A stretch of DNA of 64,000 bases, from contig JAXFJE010000037.1 of NCBI GenBank assembly GCA_034168985.1, forward strand, positions 1 through 64,000, given 5' to 3'. Positions 53,386-62,323 of this stretch are shown here, one piece after another. Made by a program: the position numbers and the translations under genes. A model generated the notes under the pieces. It was not told the origin of the DNA. It searched no databases and saw only the letters and a program-made list of their open reading frames with translations. Every line of letters starts with the position of its first letter. The first letter of the stretch is position 1. The stretch comes from JALEVB01 sp022768265. GTDB taxonomy: Bacteria > Bacillota_I > Bacilli_A > Erysipelotrichales > Erysipelotrichaceae.

Positions 53386-54881
53386 TTCTCATCACTCCCT
53401 GTATTTACGTCCAAATCGATGCCGAGAATATCAATGATCTGTGATAATGTTCGGTCTATTTCGGCGTTCAAACTTGCTCTTTTTTCAAGATATTGTTGAA
53501 TCAAATCTTTAGGGGGCAATATCTCTTCTTCCTCGTGTGGATAACCACATAAATCTAGATTATAGTTTCTTTCTATAATGAAATCCTTAGAATATTTTTT
53601 TGCTTTATCAAAACCATCGATAATGATTTCTTTACGATCATTCCACCATTCTATCGCAGGATTAAAATGCTTTAACTCTATAGGTTTTGTTTTAGAGAAG
53701 TTTTTATAGCCTTCTGGCATATCCAATCGATAAACCCAAACATCATCAGTAGGTTTAGTATAGTCAAAGAACAAAATGTTGGTTGTTATTGAGGTGTATG
53801 GAGCAAAAACGCTGTGTGGCATCCTAATGATTGTGTGAAGGTTAAAGTCATTCATCAATTTCTTTTTGATAGCAACTTTAGCGTTATCCTCACCAAATAA
53901 GAAACCATCTGGAAGTATGACTGCTGCACGCCCATTTTCTTTAAGACGATACATAATAACAGACATAAATAAATCAGCGGTTTCTGAACTTGCTAAATCA
54001 GAAGGAAAATGTTGTTTAACATCGTTTTTCTCACTTCCTCCGTAAGGTGGATTCATTAAGATGACATCAAACTTATCTTCATCGGTATAATCTAAAACGT
54101 CCCTCGTCAATGAGTTATCGTGATAGATTTTCGGTGTATCGATTCCGTGAAGAAGCATATTAGTAATACAAAGAATGTAAGGGAATTGCTTCTTTTCAAC
54201 ACCATAAATTGAATTGTCAAAGGCTTTTTGATCTTCAGTTGATTTGATTTTTGGAGTTAACTCTTTGATCCAACTTGTTAAAAATCCTCCAGTACCGCAA
54301 GCAAAATCAGCGACAGTTTCTCCGATTTGTGGATTGATCATTTTAGCCATAAAATCCGTAACCGCTCTTGGGGTATAGAATTCACCCGATGATCCTGCAC
54401 TTTGAAGTTCTCTTAAAATGTTTTCGTATATTTCGCCAAAAGCGTGTATTTCATCATAATCGCTTAAGTCAAGTTCATCTATGACATTAATAACTTGACG
54501 AACCAAAACGCCATCTTTCATATAGTTGTTTGCATCTTCAAACGTTGTTCGAACTATCGATTGTTTGATTGGCGTATTTTTGTTTATTTCTAGGCTTTTT
54601 AAAGTTGGGAACAGAGCATTATTGATAAAATCAAGCAAACTATCGCCTGTGAGAACTTTACCACTTTTGTCATCGTGAGCCCAGCTTCTCCATTGGCAGT
54701 TTTCTGGAATAATTGAATCATAGTTTTCATCATCTAATTCCCAATCTTCTTCCTTAGCGTCATAGACTTTTAAAAACAACATCCAAGCTATCTGTTCAAT
54801 TCTTTGCGCATCGCCATTAATGCCTGCGTCATTGCGCATTATATCTCTTAGTCTTTTAATAAAATTCGATAAGTTATTCAT
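53382..54881 (-). CDS. hsdM: type I RM methyltransferase HsdM
   Basis: 499 residues. N-terminal HsdM_N helical part, then an N6-adenine methyltransferase with FACGTGGFLTSW (AdoMet motif I, about 195) and NPPYGG (motif IV, about 275). Methylates adenine in the site chosen by HsdS, marking self DNA; two copies join one HsdS. Ends on the hsdS start (overlap) and begins two bases after hsdR. Confidence 0.96.
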   Translation of the reverse strand: MNNLSNFIKRLRDIMRNDAGINGDAQRIEQIAWMLFLKVYDAKEEDWELDDENYDSIIPENCQWRSWAHDDKSGKVLTGDSLLDFINNALFPTLKSLEINKNTPIKQSIVRTTFEDANNYMKDGVLVRQVINVIDELDLSDYDEIHAFGEIYENILRELQSAGSSGEFYTPRAVTDFMAKMINPQIGETVADFACGTGGFLTSWIKELTPKIKSTEDQKAFDNSIYGVEKKQFPYILCITNMLLHGIDTPKIYHDNSLTRDVLDYTDEDKFDVILMNPPYGGSEKNDVKQHFPSDLASSETADLFMSVIMYRLKENGRAAVILPDGFLFGEDNAKVAIKKKLMNDFNLHTIIRMPHSVFAPYTSITTNILFFDYTKPTDDVWVYRLDMPEGYKNFSKTKPIELKHFNPAIEWWNDRKEIIIDGFDKAKKYSKDFIIERNYNLDLCGYPHEEEEILPPKDLIQQYLEKRASLNAEIDRTLSQIIDILGIDLDVNTGSDEK

Positions 54882-54883
54882 TT

Positions 54884-57256
54884 TTAGGCACCTACTCTAT
54901 ATAATTCGTTTGTTAATTGATGTATTGCATCCATATAGAACTCTCTTCCACCAAATATATCTTTAACAATTCTTGATGGTGTTCCAAATTCTTTGAAAGG
55001 TTCTAATCTTAATACAGATGTAGTTTCAATTTCTTCGATTCCTACATCAGCATACCGCTCCAATAACGTTTCTAAGACTTGTTTTGCGGCATCATTATAC
55101 TGATTTAAGAAGTCTCGTTTTTTAACATTATTAGCACGTTCTTTTCTTGTTAGAGGTTTGACATCATATGCGACATGACATATGAAATCAAAATCATCAA
55201 CATTTTCCATATTGTGATCTATCTTCATTTGTTCTAAGTCAATTCCTTGCTCAAGAAGTTTTTCTTTGATGACTTCTTTCTTTTGTTCCCTAGTCCAAGT
55301 ATTGATGAAATTATCTAGCGAAGCATATTTGCCAAGTATATTTGATTTTGTATAATCTTCAATACTTTCATAACGTAACAATTTCCCATCTGCGTCATAA
55401 ACTGACACAGTTTTTCCAATAATCTTAACTATGCATCCATCAGCAGAAACTATTGGTTTTGCAGTATGAGGTTCAGGAGGCGTTGGATCATCTGAAGGGC
55501 CTTTAGGGGTTGATTCTTTATCTGGATCATAATCTGGATCTATTTCAATAGGTCCGTCCCATTCAGGGTCAGCAAATAGTCTTGTAACGTTTCTAAAATC
55601 CATAACGGTGAAATGAGTTTTACCTTCTTTTTCACGAAGCCTTGTTCCTCGCCCTATAATTTGTTTGAACTCGGTCATTGAACTTATCATCTCATCAAGA
55701 ACAATTAGCTTTGTCATCTTACAGTCAGCTCCTGTAGATAACAATTTTGAGGTTGTAGCAATTACTGGATATTTTTGAGAAACAGAAATAAAGTAATCAA
55801 GTTTGCTTTTACCATAGGTATCAGAACCAGTGATACGAACAACATAATCTGGATTCTTCTGACATAGATCTGCATTTTCGTTTGTTAAAGCAATCCGCAT
55901 TCTTTCAGCGTGTTCTTCAGTTGCGCAGAATACAATCGTTTTTTGCATCCGGTCTGTACTTTTTAGATATTTTGTTATCTCTTTTGCAACTTCATTCGTT
56001 CTGTCTTCGAGGATAATTTTATAATCAAAATCGCTATTTGTATAAATTCTATCCTCAATTACATTCCCATATTTATCCTTTTGACCACATAATGGACGCC
56101 AGCCCTCACCGATGTTTGTTTTTATATTAACAACTCTGAAAGGCGCTAGAAATCCATCATTAATCCCTTCTTTTAAGCTATATGTATAAATAGGATCACC
56201 AAAATAATCAATATTGGAAACGTATTTTGTTTCTTTAGGTGTAGCAGTCATTCCAAGTTGACTTGCGCTTGAAAAATACTCTAAAATTTTTCGCCAGTTA
56301 CTTTCTTTTTTAGCTGAACCTCTATGACATTCATCTACAATAATCAGATCAAAGAAATCCTTCTTAAATAATTTTTTGAATTTCTCTATAACATCTTCAT
56401 TTTCTTCATTTTCATCATTTTCATCACTTTCCGCATTACCTGCTAGCTGCTGATAAAGAGAGAAATAAACTTCGTATGATGTAATGGTTGTCGGATCATC
56501 CTTAGCAAAATTCACTTTATGGATAGTCTTTTCAAGCGGAGCAAAATCTTGTTGGATGGATTGATCAATTAAAATGTTCCGGTCTGCCAAATATAATATT
56601 TTTTTCTTCATACCCGACTTTAAAAGTCGATACACAATTTGGAAAGCTGTATATGTTTTCCCAGTACCGGTTGCCATAACCAGCAGTAATCTTTCTTGAC
56701 CCCTAGCAATTGCTTCTACTGTCCTGTTAATAGCAATTCTTTGATAATAGCGTGGATCATAAGTAGTAGCGCTTGAATAGTATGGTTGTTTGATTATCTT
56801 CAGTTCGTTTTCGCAAAGCCCTTGACCGCTATTAATTCCAGCTTTATATCTTTCAATCAATTCATTTTCAGAAGGAAATTCATCTAATCCAAATTCTCTT
56901 TCTTTTCCGGTCAAAAAGTCATGCTCTGCAAAGCCGTCGCCATTTGAGCTATAAGCAAAAGGAATATCTAATTTCTTGGCATAATCCATAGCTTGTTGTA
57001 GTCCATATGAAACCGTATGGTTATTATCTTTAGCCTCGACAATCGCAATAGGCTTGTTTGATGACATACAAAGAAGATAGTCAGCTTTCTTAGGGCGTTC
57101 TCTAACACTTTTATTTCCTCTGAGATTAATTCTTCCATCAGTTACCTTTGCTTCCATAAGAATATTGTTCTTATTCCATTTAGAAGTAATCGCTGGACTT
57201 ATATACCGGAATTTAATATCTTCTTCGCTCATTTGAGATTTTGTAAAATTTATCAT
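54884..57256 (-). CDS. hsdR: type I RM restriction subunit HsdR
   Basis: 790 residues from the ATG at 57256, with GAGGGG eight bases upstream; a TTG seven codons earlier lacks an RBS. Nuclease: KKADYLLC then IAIVEAKD (PD-(D/E)xK, about 65-85). Motor: MATGTGKTYTAF (Walker A), VDECHRG, TATP, and a helicase C-terminal part; then the coupling region to HsdM. Cuts unmodified DNA after translocating it. Shorter than EcoKI HsdR (about 1,170), like other short HsdR types. Confidence 0.94.
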   Translation of the reverse strand: MINFTKSQMSEEDIKFRYISPAITSKWNKNNILMEAKVTDGRINLRGNKSVRERPKKADYLLCMSSNKPIAIVEAKDNNHTVSYGLQQAMDYAKKLDIPFAYSSNGDGFAEHDFLTGKEREFGLDEFPSENELIERYKAGINSGQGLCENELKIIKQPYYSSATTYDPRYYQRIAINRTVEAIARGQERLLLVMATGTGKTYTAFQIVYRLLKSGMKKKILYLADRNILIDQSIQQDFAPLEKTIHKVNFAKDDPTTITSYEVYFSLYQQLAGNAESDENDENEENEDVIEKFKKLFKKDFFDLIIVDECHRGSAKKESNWRKILEYFSSASQLGMTATPKETKYVSNIDYFGDPIYTYSLKEGINDGFLAPFRVVNIKTNIGEGWRPLCGQKDKYGNVIEDRIYTNSDFDYKIILEDRTNEVAKEITKYLKSTDRMQKTIVFCATEEHAERMRIALTNENADLCQKNPDYVVRITGSDTYGKSKLDYFISVSQKYPVIATTSKLLSTGADCKMTKLIVLDEMISSMTEFKQIIGRGTRLREKEGKTHFTVMDFRNVTRLFADPEWDGPIEIDPDYDPDKESTPKGPSDDPTPPEPHTAKPIVSADGCIVKIIGKTVSVYDADGKLLRYESIEDYTKSNILGKYASLDNFINTWTREQKKEVIKEKLLEQGIDLEQMKIDHNMENVDDFDFICHVAYDVKPLTRKERANNVKKRDFLNQYNDAAKQVLETLLERYADVGIEEIETTSVLRLEPFKEFGTPSRIVKDIFGGREFYMDAIHQLTNELYRVGA

Positions 57257-57288
57257 ACGCTTTTCCCCTCGCTTCAAAATAAAACTAA

Positions 57289-57492
57289 TTATTTGTTTTT
57301 AATTTCTACAATATCGTTTAATCCGCAATCTAAAACTTTGCATATTTTGACTAATATATCTAGTTGAACTGACTCATCTTTGCCTAGTTTAGCTAAGGCA
57401 TTTGAAGTCATTCCAGTAGCTAGTCTTAACTGCGTTTTTGTCATATTCTTATCAATCAATAACTTCCATAATTTGTTATATGAGATAGTCAT
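57289..57492 (-). CDS. XRE regulator, controller-like
   Basis: 67 residues, a bare HTH (YNKLWKLLIDKNMTKTQL, TGMTSNALAKLGKD). RBS AAGGAGC. Lies 32 bases upstream of hsdR and co-oriented, in the place where a C-protein-like regulator would time restriction after methylation. Whether it controls hsdRMS is not known; the YozG-like family has many roles. Confidence 0.8.
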   Translation of the reverse strand: MTISYNKLWKLLIDKNMTKTQLRLATGMTSNALAKLGKDESVQLDILVKICKVLDCGLNDIVEIKNK

Positions 57493-57777
57493 TCTTAAGC
57501 TCCTTATCTTCTAAAAATAGCTACGAATATTATATCATTTACTATTCATTTTTTAAATATCATATTGATTTATTCAATATTTGCCCTTCGTTTCTCCTTT
57601 GTTTTGTTCAAATACTATGAAGGATATTTTTTTTGAAGAAATCTTCGAATTCGACTTGCGTTTTGCTTGTTTTCTATCCTTACAAGTTAAGAGATATAAA
57701 AATCTTTTCTTTCAATGCTGATTCTAGGCGTCCATTTTGATAGGGTTTGTCCATAGTAGTGAAGGGAGTGAAATAAG

Positions 57778-57828
57778 ATGAAGAAAAATAGTTTTTATAA
57801 ACTGCCAAAAGTATTGTATAGGGACTAA
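57778..57828 (+). pseudogene. RepA_N-like N-terminal relic
   Basis: GGGAG then ATG, MKKNSFYKLPKVLYRD, then a stop. The FYKLPKVL opening is typical of RepA_N replication initiators of plasmids and integrative elements. Only 16 residues remain, so the link is tentative. Confidence 0.4.
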
Positions 57829-57928
57829 AAGTGTTAATTCTAGTATGAAAGTAGCCAAATGAATACATTTTTTACCTTTCTAGGTCCAGCTTTTTGTCCG
57901 CACCCCCTTCTTAACTTATATATCAAGT

Positions 57929-58084
57929 AAACCCGTTACTGATATCAAACAAAAGAAAACTTTGATCAATATCTTCGTTCATTCGGTATATTTATATGAC
58001 TACAACTTTGACCTCATATTGAATGGTAGCGATAAGAGATTAAATATCGACAATATACCGATTACATATATCGATCAGCACTAG
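57929..58084 (+). pseudogene. large serine recombinase C-terminal relic
   Basis: The frame reads KPVTDIKQKKTLINIFVHSV, YLYDYNFDLILNG and ends in a stop. The string INIFVHSVYLYD is close to the conserved tail (IDIFINAIYLYDD-type) of large serine recombinases such as TnpX. No catalytic domain is present; only a remnant. Confidence 0.6.
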
Positions 58085-58145
58085 AAAATAAAGCATCTGT
58101 CCATAGTTCGTCTGTAAAGAGTATTATTCCACCATTTATAAGATC

Positions 58146-58181
58146 AATGCCCATTGTGATCAAAACAATGAGCATTTTTTT
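58146..58181 (+). terminator. terminator hairpin
   Basis: AATGCCCATTGT/ACAATGAGCATT (one mismatch) with T7 tail, following the recombinase relic. Confidence 0.75.
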
Positions 58182-58298
58182 ATTTTCACATTTTTTTCCA
58201 TAATGTTAACGCAATTATTAGATACATCCGTGATATCATATAAACAAGTTATTTATATAACATTAACGTTATCATTCGCATTCAAAGGAGGAACCAGC

Positions 58299-58742
58299 AT
58301 GCGTAAGTTACTTTCAGTCATCCTTGTAGGAACCTTTCTTACAACCACCAATGCCCTTGCTAAAGAAGAAGTTGAATTCATCAGCCCTATAGATGATGGC
58401 AAGATCATCGTGAATTATGACGAAGAAAAAAACTACCACAGTGTCGATATCCTAGATCAAAATGCTGTCAACGACATGACAGAAACATCTATCGTAGCAA
58501 GTGAGGATGGTACTGTTAGTGGCCTATTATATCATCTTTCTACAGACACTTATTCCATCATCATCGATCACGAAGACGGTTACTCTACCAAGTATTCCAA
58601 TCTTAAAGAAATTGATGTTGAGTTGAAGGATAAGGTCAAACAAGGTGATATCATTGCTAACGCCAAAAATAATCGCCTAGGTTTTATCATCATCAAAGAT
58701 GGCAAAAGATTAGAAAATACCAAAGAATTGATCGCATCATAA
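58299..58742 (+). CDS. secreted M23-like protein, probably inactive
   Basis: 147 residues from the ATG at 58299 behind AAAGGAGG. Signal peptide (about 1-22, ending NALA-K), then a peptidase M23 fold: HSVDI where HxGxD is usual, EDGTVSGLLYH, IIIDHEDGYSTKYSNL, KQGDIIA. The final His-x-His of active enzymes is replaced (GFIIIKDG), so zinc chemistry is unlikely. May bind wall or act as a regulator. Single gene, own terminator. Confidence 0.75.
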   Translation: MRKLLSVILVGTFLTTTNALAKEEVEFISPIDDGKIIVNYDEEKNYHSVDILDQNAVNDMTETSIVASEDGTVSGLLYHLSTDTYSIIIDHEDGYSTKYSNLKEIDVELKDKVKQGDIIANAKNNRLGFIIIKDGKRLENTKELIAS

Positions 58743-58776
58743 AAATGTTCACTTCGAATGGAAGTGAACATTTTTT
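58741..58776. terminator. shared bidirectional terminator
   Basis: AAAAATGTTCACTTC/GAAGTGAACATTTTT perfect 15-base arms, overlapping the stop codon at 58742. Confidence 0.92.
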
Positions 58777-59258
58777 AATGCATCCAAATACGTTTGCGCT
58801 TGTTGGCGATCTTTAAAAATAATGATCTCTTTATCTGCGTGTTGCTCAAGCAACTGATAGATATAAGGTAATTGGCAGCTTGGAAATGCTTCAATAAAAG
58901 CTTTAAATTCTTCATCAAACACTTCTTCGATCCAAGGCATATCATCACGTTTTTTACCAATACGCGTTTTGGCCCCTTCCAAGCAAACCGCTAAAGGATA
59001 ATCTAGGAAAAATACAGTATCACACGCTACTAATCTAGCAGCCAAGCTATCTTGATAATTACCATCGATGATCCAACCTTCTTGCTCAATGATCATATCT
59101 AGTTGCTCTTTAAATTCTTGCTTGGTAATATTAGTTTTATCACTTTTATGCCAGATCATATCTAGATGATATAAAGGTAATCCCGTCAAAGCATGTAACT
59201 GCTTTGCAAAATAACTTTTCCCAGCACCTGGACATCCTATGACGATTACTTTTTGCAT
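58749..59258 (-). CDS. P-loop nucleotide kinase-like (topology modulation) protein
   Basis: 169 residues. Walker A GCPGAGKSYFAKQL (8-21), a short adenylate kinase-like core, Asp-rich second motif VFFLDYPLAVCLEG. Proteins annotated FlaR/topology modulation share this form; the substrate is unproven. Cytoplasmic, next gene is TIGR04076, eight bases upstream. Confidence 0.85.
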   Translation of the reverse strand: MQKVIVIGCPGAGKSYFAKQLHALTGLPLYHLDMIWHKSDKTNITKQEFKEQLDMIIEQEGWIIDGNYQDSLAARLVACDTVFFLDYPLAVCLEGAKTRIGKKRDDMPWIEEVFDEEFKAFIEAFPSCQLPYIYQLLEQHADKEIIIFKDRQQAQTYLDALKNVHFHSK

Positions 59259-59265
59259 AAATCTA

Positions 59266-59571
59266 TCACGCTTCTAATGCTTCTAACAAAAAGCTTACAG
59301 GCCGAAAGCCGTCATTACAAGATATCATTGCTGAGCGTTTATTTTTCATCCAGCCTTCATAAATATCTTGACCACCATGCGCTAGGGTCATCACAAATGG
59401 CGATATCGTTTGCCAAGCACTTTCACAAAAACCTTCAGGTTTGTTCCAACCATCGGCAATAAAGACTTGTCCCACTCGCATATCACAAGCATGTTCAATG
59501 GGATTTTCATAGATATCGATCAAATCCTGATGACATACCATCTTCATTACGGTAATCTTAACTTTTATCAT
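59266..59571 (-). CDS. TIGR04076 family protein
   Basis: 101 residues, cytoplasmic, with VKITVMKM, the CDMRVGQVF stretch, FCESAWQTISPFVMTLAHGG and the tail CNDGFRPVSFLLEAL, typical of TIGR04076. No known activity; the conserved cysteines suggest metal or redox. Between the lipoprotein and kinase-like genes, likely co-transcribed. Confidence 0.78.
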   Translation of the reverse strand: MIKVKITVMKMVCHQDLIDIYENPIEHACDMRVGQVFIADGWNKPEGFCESAWQTISPFVMTLAHGGQDIYEGWMKNKRSAMISCNDGFRPVSFLLEALEA

Positions 59572-59572
59572 C

Positions 59573-60526
59573 TTAATCTAATACAACCAAGCTAACACTT
59601 TCGTAATCAAAATTATCAAAAGCTTCTTGTAATGCTGGATCTGAGCTTGTTGGTACCGCAAATGAGCTATAATCTGCAATTCGCAAATTATCACTTAATT
59701 GTTGCTCTGCTACCGAAAATCCCCCACTTTCCCAATGATGAGTATAAGCGTTATCGCTAACATACCAACCAATTAAAGGTTGATACCCCATTTCATCTTG
59801 ATAATATGCTCCGTATAAATTATCTGAAGCAAGTCCAATGGTGAAAAGTTCATTAAGATCATCTTTTACCTTTAAGAACAAGTTATTATCTGCATCAACA
59901 ACATAATAATCATAGCCATCAGCACTATGATCAACGCTCAAAGCTTCAAATTCAGCTGCTACGTTGTCTTTTTTGTTGATCTTTTCGTTACCTTCATAAA
60001 AGTTTATTTCAACCGCATCACCTTCTTCGATCCTAGTGCCATATTTAGCAGTTGAACTTTTTACTGCAGCTAAAAAATCATCTTTAGCTTCATCAGCTAC
60101 CTTAAAATAATGATAGAAATAATCGATATTATAGCCTACTAAGCTTTGAGGGGTAAAACCCATAGCTGCCAACATCTTACCTTCGCTATCTTCATATCCT
60201 TCACTATAGCTATGACTTTCAATGCTGCCATCTGCCATATGTTTATCAATAACCGCGATAAGTGGATCCAAATTGATCGAAGTAGATTTCTCTGGATCAT
60301 TGTAAACATTGACCTCAACAACACAATATAAGCTAGGGTCTTCAGGATCATTAAAAATTCCTATACTTGCTGGTGATAAGCTAGAATCGTCTTGTTCATC
60401 GACAGTTGATGGAGCTGATTCACTTGGAACAGCACTTGGTGTTTCACTGGTTGTTGGAGTGCTAGGCTTGCTGGCACATCCACTGATGCATAAAGCTACT
60501 AATAAGCTTAACAATAATTTTTTCAT
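59573..60526 (-). CDS. lipoprotein
   Basis: 317 residues from the ATG at 60526, with AGGAGC upstream and its own promoter-like TTGACT...TATAAT. Signal with lipobox CISGCASK (Cys about 17), Ser/Thr/Pro linker (about 18-50), then a domain of about 260 residues with acidic patches and GYNIDYFYHYF, GAYYQDEMGYQPL. Not recognised. The same frame is open for 102 codons upstream. Confidence 0.8.
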   Translation of the reverse strand: MKKLLLSLLVALCISGCASKPSTPTTSETPSAVPSESAPSTVDEQDDSSLSPASIGIFNDPEDPSLYCVVEVNVYNDPEKSTSINLDPLIAVIDKHMADGSIESHSYSEGYEDSEGKMLAAMGFTPQSLVGYNIDYFYHYFKVADEAKDDFLAAVKSSTAKYGTRIEEGDAVEINFYEGNEKINKKDNVAAEFEALSVDHSADGYDYYVVDADNNLFLKVKDDLNELFTIGLASDNLYGAYYQDEMGYQPLIGWYVSDNAYTHHWESGGFSVAEQQLSDNLRIADYSSFAVPTSSDPALQEAFDNFDYESVSLVVLD

Positions 60527-60832
60527 TGTTTCACGCTCCTTTGTGAATATTATAACACTACATATTATCCTATAGTCAATTTTTAACAGATCATTTATGA
60601 TAATCATCATGATCAAAATGCTTGCAATAACCCCTAGTATGTTAAGTGCCAAAACCAACATCCAAGCCCAATCACCAAGAGGCTTATTACACATGATAGG
60701 TATAGATACTAAAATGATCCAGCCAAATCCACAACAAAATAAGATCTTTCCAAAATAATCATATGTCCTAGCACCATCTTTTTGAGCATTTAACTGCTTT
60801 ACAACTAATTTGCTTGCATTGTCAGAAATCAT
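60527..60832 (-). other. in-frame open region upstream of lipoprotein
   Basis: 102 codons open in the lipoprotein frame, with two membrane-helix-like parts (ILFCCGFGWIILVSIPI and MLVLALNILGVIASILIMM). Its end runs through the lipoprotein's promoter, so it may be a small membrane gene that lost its stop. No ribosome site at 60832. Confidence 0.4.
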
Positions 60833-60873
60833 TTATTTAACTAATGTATTCCATTTCCTCATTGAATTTACGC

Positions 60874-62045
60874 CTATTCTTCCAACAAATCATTTTTATG
60901 TGCATCTTTATTTTGGCCAAACCATTTATACCAACCTAAATATAACAACATGCCACTTAGGCAAAATATCCCAGCTACCATATAAGCTTTAGGTAAAGAG
61001 CTATTAGCAGCACTTCCTAAGCTAACACTGGTAAACATTCCAAAAAAATTCGTTATCAATGAATAAATGGAAATGGTCGAAGCGCGATGACCATCAATGA
61101 TATTTCGTTGTTGTAAAGTTGATACTATCGGTAGAAATAAGGCTTCTATCAACATCAAGCCCATCAAAGCCACGATGCTCAAATAAGGAGTAGTAATATA
61201 TATCAAGCTAAAACACACGCTTCCACACGCTATATATAAGATCACCGCTAACTTTTCGATTTTGATATAACGACTAATGATCCCCAAGCTTCCAGCACCC
61301 AAGCCAACCAATTGCATAGTTAGATATAATAAGCCAAAATATGCTTGATCGATACCCGAGCGCACATACTGTAATTGATTATAGAAGACTGTAATAGTAT
61401 GTGTAGTATCTGTCAACAAAACTGTTCCCAATAAGAAAATGACCATTGGCAGCTGCTGTTGTAACATCTTTAAGCTAATCTTAGCATGTTTAGGACTTTT
61501 CTCTTTAACATCAACGATCATAAATGATAAGCCAAACGCTAGCAAATAAGGCCAAATGGTCCAAAAGGCGGTTGCTGATAGATCATTCACCATTAAAAGG
61601 GTATAGCCCAAAGAAGCCACACACACATGCCGATATTGCTAAACATCGTATGCTTGCCAAATACTTTCTGTGCTTCATTTTGATCATCGATGCTAAGAAA
61701 GATCAAACTGCTATCAGCCCCTGACAAACCCGCAACTGCTAATGCTAAAAAGAATCTTTCCAACAAAAAGCCACCAAAACTTGTAGCTTGGTAAAAAACG
61801 ATCTTAGAGACTAGATAAAAACCATTTGCGATAATGATCGTCTTTTTGTAACCAATCCGTTCACACAACATTCCCAAAGGTAATTCTAACAAAATGATAA
61901 ATAATGCAAACAAGCTATCGATCACGCCCATTTGCCACAGATTAATACCTCGATCCAAGCGGTATAAGGTTGCAACACAACTATAAAAAATCATCCCTTG
62001 CAAAAAAGCTAGGACATAGAAAATTATGATATTATTCTTTTTCAT
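60874..62045 (-). pseudogene. MFS transporter, frameshifted at (TG)5
   Basis: Two overlapping frames make one transporter. Residues 1-150 start MKKNNIIIFYVLAFLQG (first six helices, with LCERIGYKK MFS loop) and stop just past GMCVWLLWAIPF; the other frame continues MCVASLGYTLL with six more helices. The shift lies in a run of five TG (61618-61627 as CA on the plus strand); one TG less would restore IGMCVASLGY. Substrate unknown. Either a pseudogene or a phase-variable gene. Confidence 0.85.
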
Positions 62046-62294
62046 TTAATGAATCCTTCCGTTATAAGCATTATAAAAAAATAATTATTTAAATTATTTA
62101 ATTTTAGCTTCTAACATCCAGTTTCATCATTCATCACCGCAGATATTATACCACCATAATTTCCAATCGACAATTCACATAATTTAACATAAATAAAACA
62201 AATTTATGCGTTAACTTATTGTTACTATATATATGCAAGTTGATAAAGCTTGTATATCCTTTCCTTAAATTAAATATTATTAATCGTTTCGATG
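62046..62294. other. AT-rich intergenic gap
   Basis: About 250 bases upstream of the MFS gene. AGGA lies before its ATG. I see no other gene or RNA. Confidence 0.5.
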
Positions 62295-62320
62295 AAAAAA
62301 AGACCTATTGGTCTTTTTTT
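62295..62320. terminator. terminator
   Basis: AAAAAAAGACC/GGTCTTTTTTT with loop TATTG..., symmetric A and T tracts; ends the minus-strand gene at 62324. Confidence 0.88.
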
Positions 62321-62323
62321 CAT

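Larger units (their letters stand above)
57493..58298. other. 800-base gap with mobile-element relics
   Basis: No intact gene. 57616-57720 is a 34-codon ORF without RBS. A RepA_N-like start, a serine recombinase C-terminus and one terminator are described separately; the rest shows nothing recognisable. Confidence 0.55.

Noticed and set aside
57680..57868. 62-codon minus-strand ORF
   Set aside because: No ribosome site, and it lies antisense to the RepA_N relic.
57493..58200. Perfect direct repeat of the ssrA 3' end
   Set aside because: Only TCCACCAT recurs, which is expected by chance in this length.
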